Of a stretch of 6,992 bases of DNA, positions 1 through 5,937 are shown piece by piece. A program made the position numbers and the translations under genes. Position 1 is the stretch's first letter. The number at the start of each line of letters is the position of its first letter. This DNA comes from DASTWM01 sp035765855. Its GTDB lineage: Bacteria; Chloroflexota; Chloroflexia; Chloroflexales; Roseiflexaceae. The DNA is taken from positions 1-6,992 of the forward strand of contig DASTWM010000560.1 of the NCBI GenBank assembly GCA_035765855.1. The letters are read 5' to 3'. The notes beneath the pieces were generated by a model. The model ran no database searches and was not told where the DNA came from. It was given only the letters and a program-made list of their open reading frames with translations.

Positions 1-286
1 GATTCAGTGTTGTAAGTTCAAGAATAACGCGCGCCTGCTCTGCTGGCCGGGCAATCTGCAAATCACCGCCGCCGCGCCGTGCGACCTTCAAACACCCGAT
101 AATAACGCCAAGACCAGAACTATCAATGTAGGAACAACCAGAAAGATCAATAACAATGCGGAAATGATGAGCGTCAACAAGATCAGAAACACGCTGCTTG
201 AGTTCCGAGCTTGTCAACAGGTCGAGGCGACCGCTAATATAAATAATTGTTATATCTGGTGAATATGTTTCAACAACTATTTCCAT
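1..286 (-). CDS. SpoIIAA/RsbV-like STAS-domain anti-sigma factor antagonist (partial, C-terminus beyond left edge)
   Basis: The visible 95 residues form a STAS domain. The motif IDSSGLGVIIG at about residues 54-64 nearly matches SpoIIAA of Bacillus subtilis, and Ser56 aligns with its regulatory phosphoserine Ser58. In that family the unphosphorylated protein binds an anti-sigma serine kinase (SpoIIAB/RsbW type) and frees the partner; phosphorylation by the kinase inactivates it, and a PP2C-type phosphatase reactivates it. The ATG at 284-286 is preceded by AAAGGAAT with 6 nt between AAGGA and the start. The open frame continues to the left edge, and since this family is usually about 100-120 residues, little is missing. 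It lies 105 bp downstream of a SpoIIE-type phosphatase gene on the same strand with no clear terminator between, so the two are probably co-transcribed partners. GC is about 46% (counted), lower than its neighbours. The family call is firm; the exact partner is unknown. Confidence 0.9.
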   Translation of the reverse strand, partial: MEIVVETYSPDITIIYISGRLDLLTSSELKQRVSDLVDAHHFRIVIDLSGCSYIDSSGLGVIIGCLKVARRGGGDLQIARPAEQARVILELTTLN

Positions 287-391
287 TACTATTCCTTTCG
301 CGGGCCGCGTGGTCATACTCATCAGAATCATAAAACGCATCTATTCTTTTAGCCAGGCAGCAAGCATTGTGCAGCTACGTACTATACTTCA
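287..391. other. 105-bp spacer between phosphatase and STAS genes
   Basis: No hairpin with a T-run was seen on the minus strand, so read-through from the phosphatase into the STAS gene is likely. A TATGAT hexamer (minus strand) lies in the spacer without a convincing -35 partner, so an extra internal promoter is possible but not supported. Confidence 0.45.
291..298 (-). promoter_or_regulatory. Ribosome binding site of the STAS gene
   Basis: On the minus strand this reads AAAGGAAT, with 6 nt between AAGGA and the ATG at 284-286. It fixes the start of the STAS protein, since no other in-frame start with such a site is seen. An 11-nt palindrome (CGCGG-G-CCGCG, 299-309) lies immediately upstream and could form a small hairpin beside the site, but it is too short to call regulatory. 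Confidence 0.6.
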
Positions 392-1552
392 TCAATCATT
401 GCAGCGCAATACAATGACCGTGAAATCATCGGGCGGTACTCCCACCGGGCTCAGCAGCGTGACCACCCGATCGACCATGGCCAGCGCGCTGCGCGTGCCA
501 TCCAAATACTGTGCTAACTTCTGCGGCGTTAATTCAAGGTCGGGCCGCGCATCGATGACGCCGTCGCTGTACACAACCAGCGAGTCGCCCGGCTCAAACA
601 CCAGCGTCCCTTCGGTGTAATGCGTATCTGGCATAACGCCGAGCGGCAGCCCGCGCTGCGGGAGCAGTTCGACGGCTCCATTTGCGCGGCGCATGAACGC
701 ATGGCCATGACCAGCATCGACATAGGTCAGGCGGCGCTGCTCAATCTCAAGACTGGCCATGAAAAGGGTGACGAACTGGTCGGTTTGAATAAAATCATCG
801 TCGAGCGCGGCGGTAACGTAGCGCAGCGCGGTTGCAGGCGGGCTGCCGCGCACCACCGCGCGCATCACCGCGCGCACCGTCGCCATGAGCAGCGCAGCCG
901 GCATGCCTTTACCCATCACATCGCACAGCCACAGGGAAAGCAGATTGTGGTGCTTATGCTGCCAATCGTAAAAGTCGCCGCCAACTTCGTGGGCTGGCAC
1001 GCACTCCGCCGCCATCTCAAAACCGGCCATGATCGGCATTTCATACGGCAACAGGTCGGACTGCACATTTGCGGCACGCACAAGCTCCGCTTCAAGCTGC
1101 CGGTGCTTCTCATCGAGCTGAAGTCGCAGCGCAGCATTCTGGCGGTTGAGCAGCAGCCGCGACACGGTGCGCTTGAGCACCGATTTGAACTCGGACGGCT
1201 CAAATGGCTTACGCAGATAGTCATCGGCTCCCATCCGCATGGCATCAATGGCGACCCGCTCCGAACCAAACGCCGTGGTGATCACCACGGCCGTGTCGTG
1301 ATAGCGTTCGCGAATGACGCCAAGCACGTCAAGCCCGCTGATTCCCGGCAACGAAACATCAAGAAAAACGATGTCAACGTTGTTTTGGGCCATCTGCGCC
1401 AGTGCTGCTTCACCGCTGCTGGCCGATGTGACATGATAGCCGCGTGCCAGCAAGCGCGCTTGCAGCAAGCGGTTGATCCCCGGATCATCATCGACGACAA
1501 GGGCGTGGAGACCTTGATCCATCATGTGGAACTCATCTGCCACATCAATCAT
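392..1552 (-). CDS. Response regulator with PP2C/SpoIIE-type serine phosphatase output (RsbU-like)
   Basis: Predicted 386-residue cytosolic protein. Residues about 15-130 are a CheY-like receiver: acidic pocket D21/D22, phospho-acceptor D65 in FLDVSLPG, switch threonine T93, and K115 in LRKPF. Residues about 130-170 form a charged, leucine-rich, probably coiled-coil linker. Residues about 160-386 are a PPM/SpoIIE phosphatase: EVGGDFYD (metal ligand D194), CDVMGKGMPAAL (D212, GKG 215-217), DAGHGH, YSDGV (D330) and PPDDFT (D375/D376). All key metal-binding acidic residues are present, so it should be active. Family role: dephosphorylating a STAS antagonist at serine, here under control of receiver phosphorylation. 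The likely input is the histidine kinase just upstream, which has no receiver of its own, and the likely substrate is the STAS protein downstream. An in-frame ATG at 1621 exists, but the start at 1552 is preferred: it has AAGGAG at 7 nt, overlaps the kinase stop by only 8 bp, and begins just before the receiver. Confidence 0.93.
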   Translation of the reverse strand: MIDVADEFHMMDQGLHALVVDDDPGINRLLQARLLARGYHVTSASSGEAALAQMAQNNVDIVFLDVSLPGISGLDVLGVIRERYHDTAVVITTAFGSERVAIDAMRMGADDYLRKPFEPSEFKSVLKRTVSRLLLNRQNAALRLQLDEKHRQLEAELVRAANVQSDLLPYEMPIMAGFEMAAECVPAHEVGGDFYDWQHKHHNLLSLWLCDVMGKGMPAALLMATVRAVMRAVVRGSPPATALRYVTAALDDDFIQTDQFVTLFMASLEIEQRRLTYVDAGHGHAFMRRANGAVELLPQRGLPLGVMPDTHYTEGTLVFEPGDSLVVYSDGVIDARPDLELTPQKLAQYLDGTRSALAMVDRVVTLLSPVGVPPDDFTVIVLRCND

Positions 1553-4076
1553 GATCAGGCTCCTTGCTGTGGCGCGAAACAGGAAGTGTGAAGCGGAACA
1601 CCGACCCGCTGCCAAGCTCACTCTCGAAGCCCATGCTGCCGCCGTGGAGCTCTACCAATGATCGCGTAATAACAAGCCCTAATCCGGTTCCGCCAACATC
1701 TTTTGTCGCAGCATGCTTTGCGCGAAAGAAACGCCTGAAAACGTGCGCGTGGTCTCCAACCGAGATACCCACCCCGTTATCCTGCACGGCAACAGAGAGC
1801 GTACCATCCTGCGCATGGGCATGAATAGAAATCGTACCGCCTGGCGGCGTATACTTATGTGCGTTCGAAATCAAATTCGTCATTATCTGGGTAACACGGT
1901 CGGCATCACACCAGATCAGCGGCAATGATTCCTGTATATCTAACGTAAGCTGTTGCCGTTTATGCTGCATTTGCGGAAGCAATGCGCGCAAAACATTGTG
2001 CATGATGCGCGAAAAATCAGTGGCGTCACAGCGCAATTCAATCGTTCCCGAATCCGCCCGCGTAACATCAAGCAGATCGTTGATGAGCATCATGAGCCGG
2101 TCGGAGTTTTCCTTGACGATGCCCAGATATTCGACCTGCACTGGCGAGATGCGGCCAACCTCGCCATCAAGCAGCATGTCGACGTAGCCTTTGATGCATG
2201 TCAGCGGGGTGCGCAATTCATGTGAAACCATGGAAACGAAATCGGACTTCATCTGGTCGATTGCATGCGCATCGGTCACATCGCGGAACGTGTATAATCG
2301 GCCAATATACCCATCCTGGCTGTGTATTGGCGTGGAAAGTAAGGTTAGTTCGCGGCGCTGTGGATGCACCTGTATGACGGTATCGACCAGCGGGTTTACG
2401 GAGTCGAGCGCGGATTCACCAAAACGCTGGAGAAATATGGCTGGCTCGGCGAGAAGGTGACGCAATTCTGGCACAAATGATTGAAATGTGCGGCCAATAA
2501 TAGCGCTCGCTGGCATGGCTAGCAGTTCGATGAAGCGGCGATTGACCGACAGAAAGACACCTGTGGGTGAAACAAGCGTCATGGCGTCGCTGGTGGCGTC
2601 CAGCACTGCGCGGCTCTCGCTCTGGGCCCGGCTGGCGGCGCGGTACTGCTGCTTGATCGCTTCTTCCGCAAGCTGGCGCTCGATTTCGCCGCTGACCCAC
2701 TGGGCCATGAGGCGCAACACGTCGCGCTCATGTTCAGTAAAATCATCCTGGCGCGGCACGCTGCTGGCAAAGCAGAAGGTACCGTACACCTGCCCATGAA
2801 CCGTGATGGCAACGCCAAAGTAAACCTCGAAACGACCCGCGATGTAGCACGCATCATCACGCCAGTGCGTTGCGCCAGCGTGCGTGATACACACCGGCTC
2901 ACTCGCCCCAACGGTCGTACCGCAAAAGGTTTTCTGCTCCGCAATAACGTCGCCCGCGTTGATCAATCCGTTGGGCGTCACCGCTGCAATCACATGGAAT
3001 TGTTCATCAGCATAACGGGTGAGCATGCCAAAAGGCAGCCCGAACCGGCGGCAACCCATGGTCAATACCGCGTGAAGGCGCTCGTCGAAGCTCATCAGCT
3101 TTGCCGATGCAATATCGTACAGGCCGCGAATAGTCGCTTCATTTTCCTGCAAAGCCATTTCAGCCTGCTTGCGCTCGGTGATGTCCTCTGCAACGCCGAC
3201 GATACGATACACCGCTCCCTGCTCATTACAAATGGGAAAAGCCCGCGACCATACCCAGCGAATGCTGCCATCAGGCCGTACGATCCGCAGCTCGCCACAT
3301 TGCTCCTGCTGGCTGTGGAGCGCGCGCAGCACAGCATCACGATCGTCGGGATGAATAGCGTCGATCATGAGATGCGGATGTTCATACAGATCGGCGCACG
3401 CGCGCTGCCAGATGGTTTTGTACGCCGGGCTGACATAGATCACCTGATCGAGGTTCGGTGAGCAGATCCAGAATACATTGTTGACATGTTCAGCAATTTG
3501 CCGAAAGCGTGCTTCGCTCGATTTTAATATCGTTTCCATGAGTTGGCGCGAAGAAAGATCATGGACTGCGAACGCATGGGCATGACGACTAAGATAGATG
3601 ACTTTCCTGCTCGACATTTCCATCGGGAAGCGCATGCCATCGCGCCGCACGCCAACAACCTCGTACGGCTGCTCGAAGCCCCGCGCCATATGTTCAACAA
3701 CCGTGGCGCGCGACTCAGGCGCGACGAACGATACCATGTCCTGCCCGATTAGCGACTCGCGCGAAGACCCCAGGAGTGCGGCCAGCGTATCGTTTGCATC
3801 GATAATGGTGCCGTTTTCCTGAATGAATATGCCCTCGACTGCGACCTCGGAGAACAGGCGGAAACGCGCTTCGCGGATGCGCAATGTGGTGAGCATGTTG
3901 GTCAGTGGACATGCAATTCCGTAGGCCAGCGCCGCAAGCACCGCCATGGCGAGCACGAACGCCGCCGTTTGCACAGCAGTGGACGTGCCCCAGCGCGCCA
4001 GCATGAAGAGCACGGCAATGATCCCCAAACCTGTGATGCTCAGATATGTAAAGCGCTGGTAATGCATGCTTGTCAT
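1545..4076 (-). CDS. Membrane-anchored PAS-PAS-GAF-PAS multisensor histidine kinase
   Basis: Predicted 843 residues. Two hydrophobic segments (about 10-28 and 33-57) sit close together with almost no loop between them, so sensing is probably cytosolic or in the membrane. Next come PAS 1 (about 72-180), PAS 2 of the PAS_3 type with its PAC tail ending in VGVAEDITERK (about 186-303), a GAF domain (about 325-470, ending VYGTFCFASS...MAQWVSGEIERQ), a helical linker and PAS 3 (about 484-604). The kinase core has a HisKA domain with phospho-acceptor H619 in SHELRTP and a HATPase domain: N-box NLISNAHKY (N734, N738), G1 DNGVGI (766-771), F-box FRRFF (780-784), and G2 GGTGLGL (795-801). All catalytic motifs are intact and there is no fused receiver. 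Its partner is very probably the receiver-phosphatase gene that overlaps its 3' end by 8 bp. The start at 4076 has no obvious Shine-Dalgarno; the ATG at 4067 (residue 4) is an alternative. The ligand cannot be told from sequence. Confidence 0.93.
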   Translation of the reverse strand: MTSMHYQRFTYLSITGLGIIAVLFMLARWGTSTAVQTAAFVLAMAVLAALAYGIACPLTNMLTTLRIREARFRLFSEVAVEGIFIQENGTIIDANDTLAALLGSSRESLIGQDMVSFVAPESRATVVEHMARGFEQPYEVVGVRRDGMRFPMEMSSRKVIYLSRHAHAFAVHDLSSRQLMETILKSSEARFRQIAEHVNNVFWICSPNLDQVIYVSPAYKTIWQRACADLYEHPHLMIDAIHPDDRDAVLRALHSQQEQCGELRIVRPDGSIRWVWSRAFPICNEQGAVYRIVGVAEDITERKQAEMALQENEATIRGLYDIASAKLMSFDERLHAVLTMGCRRFGLPFGMLTRYADEQFHVIAAVTPNGLINAGDVIAEQKTFCGTTVGASEPVCITHAGATHWRDDACYIAGRFEVYFGVAITVHGQVYGTFCFASSVPRQDDFTEHERDVLRLMAQWVSGEIERQLAEEAIKQQYRAASRAQSESRAVLDATSDAMTLVSPTGVFLSVNRRFIELLAMPASAIIGRTFQSFVPELRHLLAEPAIFLQRFGESALDSVNPLVDTVIQVHPQRRELTLLSTPIHSQDGYIGRLYTFRDVTDAHAIDQMKSDFVSMVSHELRTPLTCIKGYVDMLLDGEVGRISPVQVEYLGIVKENSDRLMMLINDLLDVTRADSGTIELRCDATDFSRIMHNVLRALLPQMQHKRQQLTLDIQESLPLIWCDADRVTQIMTNLISNAHKYTPPGGTISIHAHAQDGTLSVAVQDNGVGISVGDHAHVFRRFFRAKHAATKDVGGTGLGLVITRSLVELHGGSMGFESELGSGSVFRFTLPVSRHSKEPDHD
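1560..1565 (-). promoter_or_regulatory. Strong Shine-Dalgarno that sets the response regulator start at 1552
   Basis: On the minus strand this is AAGGAG, 7 nt before the ATG at 1550-1552, and it lies inside the last codons of the histidine kinase gene. The kinase stop codon (1545-1547) falls just inside the regulator reading frame. This arrangement is typical of translational coupling and argues against the upstream in-frame ATG at 1621, which would add 23 residues unlike a receiver N-terminus. Confidence 0.75.
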
Positions 4077-4119
4077 TCTACGCCGATGCTCGATGAGTGC
4101 TGGACGCCCCGCTTAAGAG

Positions 4120-4128
4120 AGTATAACA
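4120..4128 (-). promoter_or_regulatory. Candidate extended -10 promoter for the kinase-phosphatase-STAS operon
   Basis: On the minus strand this reads TGTTATACT, that is, an extended -10 (TG, one base, TATACT) with 5 of 6 bases of the sigma-70 hexamer. No good -35 hexamer lies at 16-18 bp spacing, which extended -10 promoters can tolerate. Transcription would start near 4113, giving a leader of about 37 nt before the kinase ATG. It lies downstream of the aminotransferase terminator, where the operon needs a promoter. Prediction by eye only. Confidence 0.35.
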
Positions 4129-4154
4129 AGCAGGCATGCTGAGGGCAGACGCAA

Positions 4155-4198
4155 TTTCATTACGAGAGCGTCTCAGAATTATTACATCGCTAATGAAA
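4155..4198. repeat. Long-range inverted repeat upstream of the kinase promoter candidate
   Basis: TTTCATTA (4155-4162) and TAATGAAA (4191-4198) are perfect 8-bp inverted arms separated by 28 bp. Between them is a smaller GAGA-GCG-TCTC hairpin (4164-4174). On the minus strand the element lies about 30 bp upstream of the extended -10, where an activator or repressor could bind. No T-run follows it, so it does not look like a terminator. Function unknown. Confidence 0.4.
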
Positions 4199-4231
4199 GC
4201 CATGGTAAGTCATCTGCATCGATGCTCAAGC

Positions 4232-4264
4232 GCAAAAACAGAGTGACGCGCTGCATCACTCTGT
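4232..4264 (-). terminator. Rho-independent terminator of the aminotransferase gene
   Basis: On the minus strand ACAGAGTGA (4264-4256), a 9-nt loop and TCACTCTGT (4246-4238) form a perfect 9-bp stem. Its last T begins an uninterrupted T-run continuing to 4233. It begins 59 nt after the aminotransferase stop at 4323. Stem GC is moderate, but the T-tract makes this a normal intrinsic terminator. It separates the aminotransferase from the downstream signalling operon. Confidence 0.75.
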
Positions 4265-4322
4265 CACAATCAGAAGCATACGGTATAGAATTGCGGTCAA
4301 GGCTGAAGAAATATCTTGAAAA

Positions 4323-5669
4323 TCATGCAAGCGCCTGGTCGACAAGGTCAAGTCCACGGTCGATAATAGCAAGACCTTCGCGTAGTTGCTCTTCCGTAAT
4401 GCACAGCGGCGGGTTGATAAAAAACGTGTTCCAGCGCACAAACGTGAACAAACCTTGCTGGCGCAGGAAGGCGTTAAAGGCCGGCATCGGGCCAAGCTGA
4501 TCGGGTGCCGGATTGTACGGCACGAGCGGCTCGCGGGTGGTCTTGTCCTTGACAAGCTCAACCAAACTGAACAGGCCGATCGCCCGCACGTCGCCAACCG
4601 ACGGGTGCCTGGCCTTGATCTTCTCCAATTCCGCCTGAAGGATTGCGCCCATGGCGCGCGTATTTTCAATCAGGCCGTCTTCCTTGTACACGTTGATGCA
4701 TGCTACTGCCGCCGCGCAGCCCACCGCGTGCGAGCTGTACGTCAAACCGGCGGAAAATGTGGCTTCCTCGAAGTAGTCAGCGATTGGCTCGGAAACGATT
4801 GTCGCGCCGAGCGGCACGTAGGCCGAGGTCAGGCCCTTAGCGACGGTCATGATGTCGGGAACCACGCCCCAGTGATCGACCGCGAACCATTCGCCGGTGC
4901 GCCCGAAGCCGCTCATCACCTCGTCGCAGATCAGCAGGATGCCGTACTTATTACACAGCTCGCGCAAACCGCGCATGTAGGCCGCGCTTGGAATGAGAAT
5001 GCCGTTGGTGCCGACGACCGATTCGACAATGATCGCGGCGATGCTGCGCGGCCCCTCGAACTGAATGATCTCCTCAGTCGCGTGCAGCACCGACGCGGCG
5101 TACTCTGGATCGTTCAGGTCTTTGCCAGCGCGGTACGGATAAAAATCGGGGATGCGCACCACGCCGGGCATGCCCGGTTCAGCCGCCCAGCGGCGTGGCT
5201 CGCCGGTCAGCGTCATCGCGCCCGCCGTGCCGCCGTGGTAGGAGCGGTAGCGCGCCATGATCTTGTGCCGTCCGGTGTACATGCGGGCGATCTTGATCGC
5301 ATTCTCGACCGCCTCCGCGCCGCCGTTAGTTAAGAGCGCCTTGGAAAGATTGCCGGGCGTGATTTCGCGCAGCAGCCGCCCCAGTTCCGCACGTACTGGC
5401 GTGGTCATAGGGCCGGGCGCGACATAGCAGACCCGCTCCATCTGCTCGCGCACGGCGTTGATCACACGCTGGTCGCCATGGCCGATATTAACGCACATCA
5501 GTTGCGAGTTGAAATCCATGTAGCGATTGCCGTCAACATCCCAGATATAAATGCCTTTTGCATGGTCGATAACCAGCGGATTGGCGGCTTTCTGCGCCAT
5601 CCATTCGTAAAACGTGGTGGCGTGCGAGATATCAACAATGTCCTGGCGCGAGCGTTCAGCAAGAGTCAT
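4323..5669 (-). CDS. Class-III PLP-dependent aminotransferase (omega-amino acid/taurine type)
   Basis: 448 residues, normal for the family. Fold-type I features are all present: TNGGAEAVENA (114-124, phosphate-binding loop, G116-A118), SYHGG (143-147) whose aromatic stacks on the PLP ring, CDEVMSGFGRTG (248-259) with D249 pairing to the pyridine nitrogen, TVAKGLTS (275-282) with Schiff-base lysine K278, and GLTYSSH (308-314) which contributes to phosphate binding. It should move an amino group from an omega-amino acid or amine to pyruvate or 2-oxoglutarate in the cytosol. The style (RSYHGGT...LTGEPRRW, REPLVPYN) recalls taurine-2-oxoglutarate and beta-alanine aminotransferase relatives rather than acetylornithine or glutamate-semialdehyde enzymes, but this is recall-based and the substrate stays open. 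The ATG at 5667-5669 follows GGAGG by 4 nt. It has its own promoter and terminator, so it is probably a single-gene unit. The same-strand oxidoreductase upstream may belong to a related catabolic locus. Confidence 0.92.
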   Translation of the reverse strand: MTLAERSRQDIVDISHATTFYEWMAQKAANPLVIDHAKGIYIWDVDGNRYMDFNSQLMCVNIGHGDQRVINAVREQMERVCYVAPGPMTTPVRAELGRLLREITPGNLSKALLTNGGAEAVENAIKIARMYTGRHKIMARYRSYHGGTAGAMTLTGEPRRWAAEPGMPGVVRIPDFYPYRAGKDLNDPEYAASVLHATEEIIQFEGPRSIAAIIVESVVGTNGILIPSAAYMRGLRELCNKYGILLICDEVMSGFGRTGEWFAVDHWGVVPDIMTVAKGLTSAYVPLGATIVSEPIADYFEEATFSAGLTYSSHAVGCAAAVACINVYKEDGLIENTRAMGAILQAELEKIKARHPSVGDVRAIGLFSLVELVKDKTTREPLVPYNPAPDQLGPMPAFNAFLRQQGLFTFVRWNTFFINPPLCITEEQLREGLAIIDRGLDLVDQALA

Positions 5670-5673
5670 GGTT

Positions 5674-5678
5674 CCTCC
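5674..5678 (-). promoter_or_regulatory. Ribosome binding site of the aminotransferase
   Basis: GGAGG on the minus strand, 4 nt from the ATG at 5667-5669. It is a strong site that decides the start; the resulting N-terminus has the normal length for this aminotransferase family. Confidence 0.75.
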
Positions 5679-5744
5679 GATACATGGGTGCTATTGAACA
5701 ACGAGGCAATGCGCGTGAACGGGCGAAGTAACGAGGTTTGTGCC

Positions 5745-5773
5745 ATTGTACGGCAGCCATGCGTTAGCGTCAA
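5745..5773 (-). promoter_or_regulatory. Sigma-70-type promoter of the aminotransferase
   Basis: On the minus strand TTGACG (5773-5768), a 17-bp spacer and TACAAT (5750-5745) each match the housekeeping consensus at 5 of 6 bases with ideal spacing. Transcription would start near 5738, giving a leader of about 69 nt before the aminotransferase ATG. It lies downstream of the strong hairpin that ends the preceding gene, as expected for an independent transcription unit. Confidence 0.65.
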
Positions 5774-5798
5774 CGTATGGAATCAGCCCAGGTGCAAC

Positions 5799-5825
5799 AA
5801 ACGTCATGATCGCAACATGACGTTT
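5799..5825. repeat. Perfect 10-bp palindrome with 7-bp spacer upstream of the aminotransferase promoter
   Basis: AAACGTCATG (5799-5808) and CATGACGTTT (5816-5825) are exact inverted repeats around a 7-bp spacer. The element sits about 25 bp upstream of the -35 hexamer. It could be a dimeric regulator operator or a second, weaker hairpin after the terminator at 5839-5874. The minus-strand tail GTTTGTT is T-rich but broken, so either role is possible. Confidence 0.55.
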
Positions 5826-5838
5826 TCCATGAATAAAC

Positions 5839-5874
5839 GGACGCCGAGCGCGCTTCAAAGTGCGCTCGGCGTCC
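5839..5874 (-). terminator. Strong GC-rich hairpin terminator after the molybdopterin-binding subunit gene
   Basis: GGACGCCGAGCGC and GCGCTCGGCGTCC form a perfect 13-bp stem with a 10-nt loop whose inner bases can pair for 3 more. On the minus strand the stem begins 64 nt after the stop codon at 5938 and is followed by a short T-rich tail (GTTTATT). The T-tract is imperfect, but the stem is very stable and correctly placed to end the gene's transcript. Confidence 0.75.
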
Positions 5875-5937
5875 ATGTTACGATGCCGGTTACATCGCGG
5901 TCCAACTCGCTACATGTACATGATCCGCTACTTCACG

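Larger units (their letters stand above)
4077..4322. other. 246-bp intergenic region between aminotransferase and kinase genes
   Basis: No coding sequence is supported here. It holds, in the direction of transcription, the aminotransferase terminator (4264-4232), an inverted repeat (4198-4155) and the extended -10 candidate (4128-4120). It is visibly more AT-rich than the flanking genes. Confidence 0.7.
5670..5937. other. 268-bp intergenic region between oxidoreductase and aminotransferase genes
   Basis: No coding sequence is supported. In the direction of transcription it contains the GC-rich terminator hairpin, the 10-bp palindrome, the sigma-70 promoter and an untranslated leader of about 69 nt. 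No known riboswitch or T-box pattern was recognised in the leader. Confidence 0.65.

Noticed and set aside
299..309. CGCGG-G-CCGCG palindrome as a terminator or operator
   Set aside because: Only 5-bp arms, no T-run, and lying just upstream of the STAS ribosome binding site; chance in GC-rich DNA is likely.
854..876. Short direct repeat ACCGCGCGCA within the phosphatase gene
   Set aside because: It encodes the repeated-looking VRAVMRAVV helix of the phosphatase domain; GC-rich codon choice explains the DNA similarity.
620..1591. Long plus-strand open frame (323 codons) opposite the response regulator-phosphatase gene
   Set aside because: It is fully antisense to a gene with intact receiver and phosphatase motifs. 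Its product is His/Arg-rich with no recognisable domain, as expected of a GC-rich shadow frame.
2730..3461. Plus-strand open frame (243 codons) opposite the histidine kinase
   Set aside because: It overlaps the PAS/GAF-coding region of the kinase on the other strand and has no recognisable motif.
4222..4500. Plus-strand open frame of 92 codons crossing the intergenic region
   Set aside because: It runs through the terminator hairpin and the antisense of the aminotransferase 3' end, with no domain recognised.
4386..5333. Long plus-strand open frame (315 codons) opposite the aminotransferase
   Set aside because: Antisense to a convincing enzyme gene. The composition is Arg/Ala/His-rich and no family was recognised.
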